Below are positions 1 through 6,904 of a DNA stretch of 20,643 nt, in pieces; within the stretch, counting starts at the first letter, position 1, and each line of letters starts with the position of its first letter. The DNA lies in assembly GCA_009911175.1 (NCBI GenBank), contig QXWX01000110.1:1-20643 (forward strand), in the 5' to 3' direction. The DNA is from Lachnospiraceae bacterium. GTDB taxonomy: Bacteria > Bacillota_A > Clostridia > Lachnospirales > Lachnospiraceae. The notes beneath the pieces were generated by a model. The model saw only the letters and a list, made by a program, of their open reading frames with translations, was not told the origin of the DNA and did not search any database. The position numbers were made by a program, and so were the translations under genes.

Positions 1-93
1 AAACGGCCGAATGGCCATGATGGGGTGCCCTTGGGTATACCTCTTGAAACGGCCTGCACCGCAAACGGCTGTCCGCCGTCTTCCATATCCTAT
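1..93 (-). other. 5' end of an unidentified leftward transcription unit
   Basis: A strong leftward promoter (94-122) predicts a transcript starting near position 87 and leaving the window at base 1. An ATG at 84-86 opens a frame that stays open to the edge (28 codons, beginning MEDGGQPFAVQ), but the predicted start site falls at that ATG, so it would have almost no leader. At least one other frame is also open. The stretch has short self-complementary pieces (CGGC/GCCG near 60-75 and GGCC/GGCC near 5-16), so a structured RNA or leader is equally possible. I cannot identify it. Confidence 0.25.
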
Positions 94-122
94 ATCCTAC
101 ATTCGCGGTGTACAGATGTCAA
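94..122 (-). promoter_or_regulatory. Leftward sigma-A type promoter at the window edge
   Basis: On the minus strand a perfect -35 TTGACA (117-122) is followed by a 17-nt spacer and a -10 TAGGAT (94-99). It begins just beyond the U-tract of the PTS operon terminator, so it starts a new unit rather than adding to the PTS operon. The -10 is imperfect. Confidence 0.5.
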
Positions 123-124
123 CC

Positions 125-156
125 AAAAAAGACCGCGCTCTCGCGCGGCCTTTTTT
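125..156 (-). terminator. Bidirectional rho-independent terminator of the PTS operon
   Basis: A GC-rich stem of eight positions with one mismatch (131-138 with 143-150, loop TCTC) is flanked by six A on the left and six T on the right. Read on the minus strand it is a hairpin followed by TTTTTT, 32 nt after the PTS EIICB stop codon. The A-tract/T-tract symmetry would also allow it to stop rightward transcripts. Confidence 0.9.
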
Positions 157-188
157 GAAAAAGGGATTCTTAGTGAAATGATACTGTT

Positions 189-1625
189 TTATTTGCAAAG
201 CTTCTTAAATTCGTCTGCTACGAACTGTACCTTCGTACCGATGATAACCTGTACCGCTGTCTTGCTCGGCCGGATCACTCCTGCTACACCTGCGGATTTG
301 ATCTTCTTTTCGTCCACTGCCGTGTAGTCTTTGATTTCCAGACGAAGTCTTGTGATACAGTTATCAATGCTGGCTACATTGCCTTTTCCGCCTACGCCTT
401 CCAGGACGATCCTTGCTACTTCTGTAAAATCGTCGTTTGCAAGCTGAACGGCTGTCTCGTCATCATCTTCTTCTCTTCCGGGTGTCTTCAGGTCAAACTT
501 CACGATCACGATCCGGAACAGTACATAGTAAATCACAGCAACTACCAGGCCGATTGCCGGCAGTAACAGCGGATTTACAGCGAACGGAGCCTTAAAGCTC
601 AAAATCCAGTCAATCAGACCTGCACTGAAGTTAAAGCCCGCGCGTGCCGGAAGCAGAGATACAACTGCCAGGGAAATACCTGTCAATACAGCATGGATCA
701 AATACAGAACCGGTGCAAGGAACATGAAGGAAAATTCCAACGGTTCCGTAACGCCGTTAAAGAACGATGCCAGCGCCGCGGAGAATAACAAACCTGCAGC
801 GATCTGCTTCTTGCTGTCTTTTGCTGTATGATACATTGCCAGTGCCGCTGCCGGAAGACCAAACATCATAACCGGGAAGAAACCGGACATATACATACCT
901 GTCTGTCCGATCACACCGCCTTCGATGCTTCCCCAGAACTTGCCGATGTCGTTGATGCCCGCCACGTCAAACCAGAATACGGAGTTCAGCGCATGGTGCA
1001 GACCGAATGGAATCAACAGTCTGTTGAAGAATCCGTACAGACCTGCGCCTACTGCTCCCAGGCTCATGATAAATTCACCGAACGCGATCAACGCATTGTA
1101 AATGACCGGCCATACAAAGAACAGAATCAATGAAGCAAAAATGGACACTGCCGATGTTATGATCGCCACACAGCGCTTTCCGCTGAAGAATGAAAACGCG
1201 TCCGGAAGCTTCGTGCTCTTGAACTTATTGTAGCATGATGCCGCGATCAAGCCGCACATGATACCGATAAACTGTGTCTGAGTCTTGGAAAATGCCGGAT
1301 CGACTTCCTCTACCGCTACCTTGGTCAGCATCGAGATCACGCCCGGTGACAGGATCGTCGTAACCATCAGCCAGGATACGAGACCTGCAAGACCTGCTGT
1401 TCCGTCATTGTCATCCGCCATACCTACCGCGACACCGATCGCGAACAGGATTGCCATCTGGTCAATCAATACACCGCCGGCTTTCAGCAGGAATGCCGCA
1501 ATCACACTGTTTGCGCCCCAGCCTGTCGGGTCGATCCAGTAACCAAACCCCTGCAGGATCGCCGCTACCGGGAGACACGCTACCGGGAGCATCAAGGATT
1601 TTCCTAATCTCTGTAAATACTTCAT
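189..1625 (-). CDS. nagE: PTS transporter EIICB, N-acetylglucosamine (NagE) type
   Basis: This 478-residue membrane permease of the glucose/GlcNAc PTS superfamily imports a sugar and phosphorylates it at the membrane. The EIIC domain comes first (about 1-380, many hydrophobic segments). It carries the signature RLLIPFGLHHALNSVFWF and the conserved GVTEPLEF sugar-site motif. The run ALNSVFWF followed by NDIGKFW resembles GlcNAc permeases more than glucose PtsG. An acidic linker leads to a C-terminal EIIB domain (about 400-478) with the phospho-cysteine C423 in DNCITRLRLEIKD. There is no fused EIIA; the separate upstream gene supplies it. The start is well supported by AAGGAGG about 8 nt before the ATG. 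It is the last gene of the operon, followed by a terminator. GlcNAc specificity is inferred from family motifs; glucose or another hexose is the alternative. Confidence 0.9.
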   Translation of the reverse strand: MKYLQRLGKSLMLPVACLPVAAILQGFGYWIDPTGWGANSVIAAFLLKAGGVLIDQMAILFAIGVAVGMADDNDGTAGLAGLVSWLMVTTILSPGVISMLTKVAVEEVDPAFSKTQTQFIGIMCGLIAASCYNKFKSTKLPDAFSFFSGKRCVAIITSAVSIFASLILFFVWPVIYNALIAFGEFIMSLGAVGAGLYGFFNRLLIPFGLHHALNSVFWFDVAGINDIGKFWGSIEGGVIGQTGMYMSGFFPVMMFGLPAAALAMYHTAKDSKKQIAAGLLFSAALASFFNGVTEPLEFSFMFLAPVLYLIHAVLTGISLAVVSLLPARAGFNFSAGLIDWILSFKAPFAVNPLLLPAIGLVVAVIYYVLFRIVIVKFDLKTPGREEDDDETAVQLANDDFTEVARIVLEGVGGKGNVASIDNCITRLRLEIKDYTAVDEKKIKSAGVAGVIRPSKTAVQVIIGTKVQFVADEFKKLCK

Positions 1626-1680
1626 ACATTATCCTCCTTCTACCTCATATTCCTTATGAAATCCCTTTATCTATTTTATA

Positions 1681-1730
1681 CCGGCATTTCCGCCGGCAAA
1701 AATACCATGCCTCTGTCCTCTTCTGGACAG
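1681..1730 (-). other. Two intercistronic hairpins between EIIA and EIICB
   Basis: The 113-nt gap between EIIA and EIICB holds two small stems in the mRNA. One is a 6-bp hairpin at 1713-1730 (CTGTCC/GGACAG) just after the EIIA stop. The other is a 5-bp GC hairpin at 1681-1696 (CCGGC/GCCGG). Neither is followed by a U-tract, so they are more likely to affect mRNA processing or stability than to terminate transcription. The EIICB ribosome site lies beyond them. Confidence 0.4.
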
Positions 1731-1738
1731 TTCTTATA

Positions 1739-2224
1739 TTAATTCTTCTTGATCACAAGAATGTCGTCTCCCGGATTCACATCCTTTCCGGAAAGCCCTT
1801 CCACATCTGCGTATGCATCCGTATTGCAGATCAGCATGGGCGTCACTGTATCGTATCCGGCTGCTTGAATCTTTTCCAGATCCATTTCCAGGAGAAGGTC
1901 TCCTTTTTTCACCTTATCCCCGGCCTTCACATGGCCCGTAAAGCCTTCGCCCTTCATTGTAACGGTGTCCAGCCCCACATGGATCAAAATCTCCGCCCCG
2001 AAATCAGCGTTCATACTCACCGCATGCAGCGTCTCGAATACCATCGCGATCTCGCCGTCTGCCGGAGCAAATACCTTTCCCTCAGCCGGAACGACTGCCA
2101 CGCCTTTTCCCAGCAGCCCGTCGCTGAACGTGGGGTCATTGACCTCCTGCAGAGGAACTGCTTTTCCTTTTACAGGCGCCCCAAGTGTAAATGTCTCTGT
2201 TTTCTTCTTCAAAAAATCAAACAT
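1739..2224 (-). CDS. PTS EIIA component, glucose family (Crr-like)
   Basis: A 161-residue cytosolic phosphocarrier that takes phosphate from HPr and passes it to the EIIB domain of the next gene. It shows the EIIA-Glc pattern: AVPLQEVNDPTFSDGLLGKGVAV, then H67 in ETLHAVS and the phospho-accepting H82 in ILIHVGLDT, then KGDLLLEMD. Length matches the family. I chose the ATG at 2224, not the in-frame upstream start at 2293. A perfect GAGGAGG precedes it, and the N-terminus MFDFLKKK is normal for this family. The start overlaps the antiterminator stop by 8 nt, so translation is probably coupled. Its Shine-Dalgarno is encoded by the Glu-rich tail of the antiterminator. Confidence 0.93.
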   Translation of the reverse strand: MFDFLKKKTETFTLGAPVKGKAVPLQEVNDPTFSDGLLGKGVAVVPAEGKVFAPADGEIAMVFETLHAVSMNADFGAEILIHVGLDTVTMKGEGFTGHVKAGDKVKKGDLLLEMDLEKIQAAGYDTVTPMLICNTDAYADVEGLSGKDVNPGDDILVIKKN

Positions 2225-3071
2225 CTTTTTCCTCCTCTTCTTCTGACATTGTAACCCTCCGGATATGGATGGACAGGTACATGACCTCCTCACCGGATAT
2301 TTTACTACCTGTTGCCTTTTCTATATATTCTGCCACCATCTCACTGCAGATATATTCTTTCGGATATTTTTTCCGCATCATGAACTCAAGCTCCTGCTCC
2401 TCGTCCGAAAGCAGTTCTTTTCTGTAGATACGCTGCAGTAAAAACTTGACATGTGTAACAAACCGCTCATAATGGAGGGAATCCTCGTCCAGCTCAATGT
2501 TCATTTCTGCTTTCACGATATCCAGGATTTCTTTCAAAAGGTTCGGAAATTTCAGGGCGTCCCGAATATCCGTACCGTATTCCGCATTGACAAAATGCAG
2601 CGCGATAAATCCCGCTTCATCCTCTGGAAGGTGGATCCCCAGCTTCAATCCGATCAGCTGCACTGCATACTGCCCGAGCTGAAACTCCTGCGGGTAAAAA
2701 CGCTTAATCTCCCACAGCAGCGCGTTTTTCGGCTGAATTTTCTGCATATACCTTTCCAGTGTAAAATTAATGTGGTCCGTAAGTGTGACATAAATGCTCT
2801 GGTTCAGCTTCAGCTTTAAATTGTTCTTCGCGTAGGAAATGATATCGTTGGATATTTCCACATGCTCCATCGGCATATTGGCAAGCAGCTCTTTCAGCTT
2901 TTTCGCCACGCTCGCGCTTTTAATCTCAAAGACCTTTTCGATCTTGGACTCCGGCACTTTCTTTCCCGGCTTCGTGCCGAACCCAATCCCGCGCCCCATG
3001 ATCACCAGCTCTGTCCCCGTATCGTCATAGGACGAAATAATATTGTTATTTATAATCTTTTCAATAATCAT
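2217..3071 (-). CDS. BglG/LicT family transcriptional antiterminator
   Basis: A 284-residue RNA-binding regulator that stops formation of a terminator hairpin by binding a RAT site in the leader. It has an N-terminal CAT RNA-binding domain (about 1-58: IIEKIINNNIISS, ELVIMGRGIGF, ESKIEKVF) and two PRD domains. Their four histidines fall at H100 (LTDHINF), H159 (IALHFVN), H207 (FVTHVKF) and H269 (LSIHIRR), the same positions as in LicT. These are the sites phosphorylated by HPr and EII to tune activity. I chose ATG 3071 over 3107 because family members begin at the equivalent of MIIEKIINNN and AAGGAG lies just upstream. It is first in the operon and lies behind its own RAT, which implies autoregulation. 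Sugar specificity is inferred only from the adjacent NagE-like permease. Confidence 0.95.
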   Translation of the reverse strand: MIIEKIINNNIISSYDDTGTELVIMGRGIGFGTKPGKKVPESKIEKVFEIKSASVAKKLKELLANMPMEHVEISNDIISYAKNNLKLKLNQSIYVTLTDHINFTLERYMQKIQPKNALLWEIKRFYPQEFQLGQYAVQLIGLKLGIHLPEDEAGFIALHFVNAEYGTDIRDALKFPNLLKEILDIVKAEMNIELDEDSLHYERFVTHVKFLLQRIYRKELLSDEEQELEFMMRKKYPKEYICSEMVAEYIEKATGSKISGEEVMYLSIHIRRVTMSEEEEEKDV

Positions 3072-3170
3072 GCGCTCCTTGCTCCCCCTTGTAAAACCAC
3101 CAAGCAAAAACAGACCACGGCTCTGAACCTTTCTATGAATTTGAATAGACCACAGATGCTCTCAGGAAAC

Positions 3171-3221
3171 AAAAAACCAGATTTTATAAAACGCCCTGAA
3201 ATCCTCGTTTATAAAATCTGG
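3171..3221 (-). terminator. Leader terminator of the PTS operon (antitermination target)
   Basis: On the minus strand a perfect 14-bp stem (CCAGATTTTATAAA, 3208-3221, with 3177-3190) is followed by TTTTTTG. It sits 100 nt before the antiterminator start codon. Its 5' arm overlaps the 3' end of the RAT, the standard mutually exclusive arrangement for BglG/LicT control. Confidence 0.93.
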
Positions 3222-3247
3222 TTTTGCCTGCCAAACAGTAACAATCC
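3220..3247 (-). promoter_or_regulatory. RAT antiterminator site for a BglG/LicT-type protein, copy 1
   Basis: The minus strand reads GGATTGTTACTG, four bases, then GCAGGCAAAACC. This matches the LicT/SacY class RAT pattern. The two conserved halves form an imperfect hairpin that would be stabilised by the protein encoded 149 nt downstream, preventing the overlapping terminator from folding. Confidence 0.92.
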
Positions 3248-3277
3248 ATCTGCTGTCTATGTTTAATTTCTTAATCT

Positions 3278-3305
3278 ATTATAACACCTTTGTGCAGAAT
3301 GTCAA
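3278..3305 (-). promoter_or_regulatory. Consensus promoter of the PTS operon
   Basis: A perfect -35 TTGACA (3300-3305), 16-nt spacer and perfect -10 TATAAT (3278-3283) on the minus strand. Upstream, 3306-3370 is very A/T rich, with A-tracts on the minus strand that could act as an UP element. The predicted start near 3271 puts the RAT about 24 nt into the transcript. Confidence 0.85.
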
Positions 3306-3487
3306 TCTTTTTTTATTTTTTATTTATCTTTTGGTTATTTTTGCTTTATTTTTTAATTATTCTTTTTATATTTTCTTAATGCTTTGTGCAATTATTACAA
3401 ATTTTCATTTCAACAAAATCCCATTATAGCCATTCGCGTTTTCACGGAGCTCGCCCAGGGGCATCCTGCTATGGCCATCCGCCCGCA

Positions 3488-4534
3488 TCAGGGGGTATAG
3501 TCGAAATATTCCACGAATTTCATATGGTTTTTCGCCTCCTGCTCCCTCAGATAACGCTGATCGCCCAGCTCCCCTCTCTTTGCGCCGCTGGCATCGATAT
3601 AAATGGTCTGTCCGTTCATCTCCACAGCCGTGAGCACATATCCCTCCTGGCGGAACTGGCTTCTGCCCCAGATTCCCCGCACAATGTGGGATTCCATCCC
3701 GGCACGGTTGAAAAGCTCCGACAATATTTTCGCGGATCCAAGCGCCGTCGCCTTGTCCCTTGTGACCGCAGACAGATTATTGTATATGTAAATGCCCTCG
3801 AATACATCCTTCATCCCGGAATAGCTGGCCGTTTCCCCGTCTGTCCCGGAGGTAACGGTCAGGTTTTCATCCAGCCAGTCCAGAAAATAATCGGCGGTCC
3901 GCTTTTCCCCGTATTCTTCCGGGAGATCTTCCATCGCCTTGGAAAGGATCTCCTCTGTCTGCTGCCGGATCTCTTCGATCTTTTCCTCCTCTGCCTTCTC
4001 GTTCACCGCCAGAGCCTGCCCCACCTCTTCCAGGTTCATGACCCTGCCATCGTCCGCATATTCCCCGGACATCTGGATCCCCTCCGCGCAGGAGAGGAAG
4101 AGGATCGCCTTGGCAATCTTTTTTTCCGTGACATTCGCCAGGTCTGTCCCGCCATGTTTGACGTAAACACCATTTTCCGTCATGGGGATATCCACAAATC
4201 CGTAAAAATAATCGTAACCCTCATCCTCCAGGGCCGTTGTCACACGCAGATATTCTTCGCCGCTGAGCTTCTCGGGAAACTCCACGATGCCGCCCTGCTT
4301 TTGATCCAGCCGTTCCCGGAGCAGTCCGTATGCCTCCGCCTCTTTTCCGGTGAGCTGCATCGTATAAAAATCAGAGATGACCGAGGCGCCATCCCTGGGC
4401 TCATCCGTCAGCGTTCCTTCCACCGCGGCCGCGATACTGTTCTGCCGCATCCAGTACATCAGAAACATCAGGCAAAATAAAACCGCCCCTGTCCAAAATG
4501 CCGCCCGCGGGTGCTTTTTGATCCAGTTTTTCAT
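3488..4534 (-). CDS. Membrane-anchored protein with a degenerate transglutaminase-like domain
   Basis: A 348-residue protein with a Lys-rich start, one membrane segment (about 12-29) and a large region predicted to be outside. A charged helical stretch (178-208) is followed by a C-terminal region (about 258-316) laid out like a transglutaminase core. DKATALGSAKILSELFNRAGM matches the fold's cysteine helix, and GYVLTAVEMNGQTIYIDAS matches its His/Asp strands. By my alignment the catalytic Cys is A264 and the His is Y299; only D314 remains. An enzymatic role is therefore unlikely, and a binding or structural role is an inference. GGGAAGG precedes the ATG. Its leader carries a RAT-terminator like that of the PTS operon, so expression should follow the same sugar signal. 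Domain assignment is from pattern only. Confidence 0.75.
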   Translation of the reverse strand: MKNWIKKHPRAAFWTGAVLFCLMFLMYWMRQNSIAAAVEGTLTDEPRDGASVISDFYTMQLTGKEAEAYGLLRERLDQKQGGIVEFPEKLSGEEYLRVTTALEDEGYDYFYGFVDIPMTENGVYVKHGGTDLANVTEKKIAKAILFLSCAEGIQMSGEYADDGRVMNLEEVGQALAVNEKAEEEKIEEIRQQTEEILSKAMEDLPEEYGEKRTADYFLDWLDENLTVTSGTDGETASYSGMKDVFEGIYIYNNLSAVTRDKATALGSAKILSELFNRAGMESHIVRGIWGRSQFRQEGYVLTAVEMNGQTIYIDASGAKRGELGDQRYLREQEAKNHMKFVEYFDYTP

Positions 4535-4604
4535 GATCCTTCCCTCTCATTCTTCCCTCATCCCCAAACGATTCCGATGGTTCTTTGCACCGTCGCTTTT
4601 TAGG

Positions 4605-4659
4605 AAAAATAAAACCAGATTTTAAAGACATAAAACAAATTTATCTCTTTAAAATCTGG
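4605..4659 (-). terminator. Leader terminator of the transglutaminase-like gene
   Basis: Minus-strand stem of 14 bp (CCAGATTTTAAAGA, 4646-4659, with 4615-4628), 17-nt loop, followed by TTTTATTTTT. Its 5' arm overlaps the RAT. The stem shares its first ten bases with the PTS leader terminator, but the loop differs. Confidence 0.9.
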
Positions 4660-4684
4660 TTTTGCCTGCCTTGAGTAACAACCC
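4658..4684 (-). promoter_or_regulatory. RAT antiterminator site, copy 2
   Basis: The minus strand reads GGGTTGTTACTC, three bases, then GCAGGCAAAACC. It differs from the PTS copy at a few positions in the first half and loop only. It lies 16 nt after the predicted start of transcription and overlaps a terminator, so the same antiterminator protein is the natural regulator. Confidence 0.88.
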
Positions 4685-4706
4685 AGTCGAATATTTCTTT
4701 AGACTA

Positions 4707-4735
4707 ATACTAGCAAATGCAGTACAAGTTGTCAA
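4707..4735 (-). promoter_or_regulatory. Promoter of the transglutaminase-like gene
   Basis: Perfect -35 TTGACA (4730-4735), 17-nt spacer and -10 TAGTAT (4707-4712) on the minus strand. It lies about 30 nt beyond the HAD gene stop codon. No terminator separates that gene from it, so readthrough from the polyol operon would also meet the RAT/terminator switch. Confidence 0.8.
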
Positions 4736-4765
4736 GGAATATTCTGGTTTCTCTTCATTTTTTGG

Positions 4766-5431
4766 TTATACGGAGAAATGACTGCGGATCCTGTCTATTT
4801 TCCCGCGTACTTCAAAAAAATCTCTGCAGATCCAGACGCAATATGGCCGGATCGTTTCGGAGGGGTCGATCATGTCGGGAACCATGACCGTGATGCAGCC
4901 TGCCGCGTGTCCTGCCCGGACTCCGTTTTCGCTGTCCTCGAATACAAAGCAGTCCTCTGCTCTGCACCCGATCCGTTCCGCCGCGCGCAGGAAGATATCC
5001 GGAGCCGGCTTTCCGCACTCCACCTCCGTCCCGCTGACCACTGCGTCGAAGTAATCCCGGATCCCCGCTCCCCGCAGGTTGGCTTCGATCTGCCCGGGGA
5101 GGCTGCTGCTGGCCACCGCCATGCGCACGCCCTGCTCCCGGAAAAAATGTAGGATCTCAGGCACCCCGTCCTTGACAGGAATGTGGGCCGCCAGCTTTTC
5201 ACGCATTCTTTTCATGCATTCTTCCATCACGGCAAGTCCGTCCGAAACCTGATAGTATTCCTCCACTACCCTGCGCATACGTTCCCCATTCGTGCCTGTG
5301 ATCGCCTTTAAAAATCCGCTGCCAAGATTGATCTGCCGTTCTCCGGCCAGTTCATGCCAGGTCTGTTGATAGACCCGTTCCGTGTCAAACAGCACTCCGT
5401 CCATATCGAAAATTGCGCCTGTATGATCCAT
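4766..5431 (-). CDS. HAD-superfamily sugar-phosphate phosphatase / phosphoglucomutase-like
   Basis: A 221-residue cytosolic hydrolase of the beta-phosphoglucomutase-like HAD subfamily. Motif I is FDMDGVLFDT (D9 nucleophile, D11 acid/base) followed by a helical cap. Motif II is AVASSS, motif III CGKPAPDIF (Lys), and motif IV FEDSENGV with the metal-binding acids. Proteins of this layout dephosphorylate small sugar or polyol phosphates or isomerise sugar phosphates; which one cannot be read from sequence. GGAGG stands about 9 nt before the ATG. It is the last gene after the kinase and symporter, 118 nt from the latter. A weak extended -10 (TGTTATAGT, 5493-5501) in that gap could give it some independent expression. 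It may relieve toxic build-up of phosphorylated polyol. Confidence 0.9.
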   Translation of the reverse strand: MDHTGAIFDMDGVLFDTERVYQQTWHELAGERQINLGSGFLKAITGTNGERMRRVVEEYYQVSDGLAVMEECMKRMREKLAAHIPVKDGVPEILHFFREQGVRMAVASSSLPGQIEANLRGAGIRDYFDAVVSGTEVECGKPAPDIFLRAAERIGCRAEDCFVFEDSENGVRAGHAAGCITVMVPDMIDPSETIRPYCVWICRDFFEVRGKIDRIRSHFSV

Positions 5432-5549
5432 TTTGTCTTTCCTCCATATATTTCACTGAGTTCTCTCATATCACAGCACTTCGTACATTCTAACTATAAC
5501 AAACAGCCACACAAAAATCCAGAACTTTCCCATAGCCGCATTGATTTAT

Positions 5550-6878
5550 TTAACGCGCTTTTTCCCGCCGTGATTCCAGTTCCCGTGTCATTTCATCCCG
5601 CAGGCCGTCCAGCTTATAGTAATATGTAAGCACCGCGATCAGCACGCACAGGACGATCGGAATCCAGATAAAACAGATTTCGATGTATGAGAGCGCCTTT
5701 TCCGTCTGGACCGCATTCGCGACATAGCCGCCCTTATCCAGAAATGCCCCGATAACAAAGCTGGTCAGCCCCATTCCGCCCTTCACAAAAAATCCCTGGA
5801 AGGCGGCGATCAGTCCCGCAACACTGGCGTTCTTTTGATACTCCGAGTAGTCGATCACGTCCGGCTGCATGGCAAATGTGATCCCGAAAATGCCGTAGAT
5901 CCCAAGCCCGGTGATCACCAGTCCGATCAGCAGGCAGGCAGCGGAATTTCTTCCCGCGAAGATCAGCATGTCGCCTGCAATGTACAGAAAAATACTGAAA
6001 AACATCAGGTTCCGTTTGCTGAACCGCTTTTCCAGAGCCGGAAGGATCAGCAGCATGGGCAGGCCCGAGAGGATTCCCAGGATGCCCACCAGGGACAGCC
6101 ATTCCGGACGGTTCAGGTTATACTGGAAATAGTAGATCACTGTGGTGCTCCTGACTACATAGAGCGAGAAGTAAAACAGGTTCAGTAAAAACAGGATCCA
6201 CGCCTGCCCGGTCAAGCCTTTGAAATCTTCTTTCAGGGAGGAATGCTGCTGGGTAACAGTCGGCGGAACCACCTCCTTTGTGCTTGCAAAGGTCATGAAG
6301 AAAATGCACATTGCAGCAATCCCGTAGACAGTCATTGTTACCAGATATCCCCTGGCCTGGTCTCCATTTCCAAAAAATTCTACCAGCGGGGCAGTGATGG
6401 TCATGACCACCGCAGTTCCCAGCATGGCGCACACCATTCTTGTGGATACCAGAATATCCCTTTCATGGATATCCGAAGTCAGCCTCGGCACGATAGTATT
6501 CAGCGGGATATTGACCACCGTGTACGCAGTACAGAGCAGACAGTAGGTCACATAGGCCCAGATCAATTTTCCGCTGCTCCCGAAGTCCGGGATCAGAAAG
6601 GTCATAAATGTAAATATTGCAAAGGGCACTGCCCCAAACAGAAAGTACGGCCTTCCCTGTCCCCATTTTGTATGAGTCCGGTCCACGATCAGGCCCATAC
6701 CGGTGTCTGTAAATGCATCTATAAATTTTGTAACGAGCATCATCGTGCCCGCCGCTGCTGCCGAAATCCCAAATACATCCGTATAAAATACCATCAGATA
6801 CGAGGCCATGGTGCTGAACACCAGATTACACCCCAGATCCCCGATACCGTATCCAATACGCTTTCCCCATTTTCCCAT
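5550..6878 (-). CDS. GPH-family (MelB-like) sugar:cation symporter
   Basis: A 442-residue integral membrane transporter with about twelve hydrophobic segments. The N-terminal GYGIGDLGCNLVFSTMASYL, the TKFIDAFTDTGMGLIVDRT stretch and the Gly-Arg pair in QGRPYFLFGAV are characteristic of the glycoside-pentoside-hexuronide group. That group takes up glycosides, pentosides or similar sugars with Na+ or H+. AGGAGG lies 8 nt before the ATG, and the gene starts 26 nt after the kinase stop codon, so it is co-transcribed with it. As the only transporter of the operon it presumably imports the substrate of the dehydrogenase unmodified. That fits a pathway where phosphorylation follows inside the cell. 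Exact substrate unknown. Confidence 0.9.
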   Translation of the reverse strand: MGKWGKRIGYGIGDLGCNLVFSTMASYLMVFYTDVFGISAAAAGTMMLVTKFIDAFTDTGMGLIVDRTHTKWGQGRPYFLFGAVPFAIFTFMTFLIPDFGSSGKLIWAYVTYCLLCTAYTVVNIPLNTIVPRLTSDIHERDILVSTRMVCAMLGTAVVMTITAPLVEFFGNGDQARGYLVTMTVYGIAAMCIFFMTFASTKEVVPPTVTQQHSSLKEDFKGLTGQAWILFLLNLFYFSLYVVRSTTVIYYFQYNLNRPEWLSLVGILGILSGLPMLLILPALEKRFSKRNLMFFSIFLYIAGDMLIFAGRNSAACLLIGLVITGLGIYGIFGITFAMQPDVIDYSEYQKNASVAGLIAAFQGFFVKGGMGLTSFVIGAFLDKGGYVANAVQTEKALSYIEICFIWIPIVLCVLIAVLTYYYKLDGLRDEMTRELESRREKAR

Positions 6879-6904
6879 GGTTTTTCCTCCTGTTTTGTAA
6901 TGGC

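Noticed and set aside
3386..4480. Long open frame on the plus strand opposite the transglutaminase-like gene
   Set aside because: It has no ribosome site or recognisable motif and is antisense to a gene with a promoter, RAT leader, membrane segment and good start. It is the mirror of codon bias in the real gene.
5734..6102. Minus-strand frame inside the GPH symporter gene (and similar ones inside the other genes)
   Set aside because: Out-of-frame shadows with no start signals or conserved motifs.
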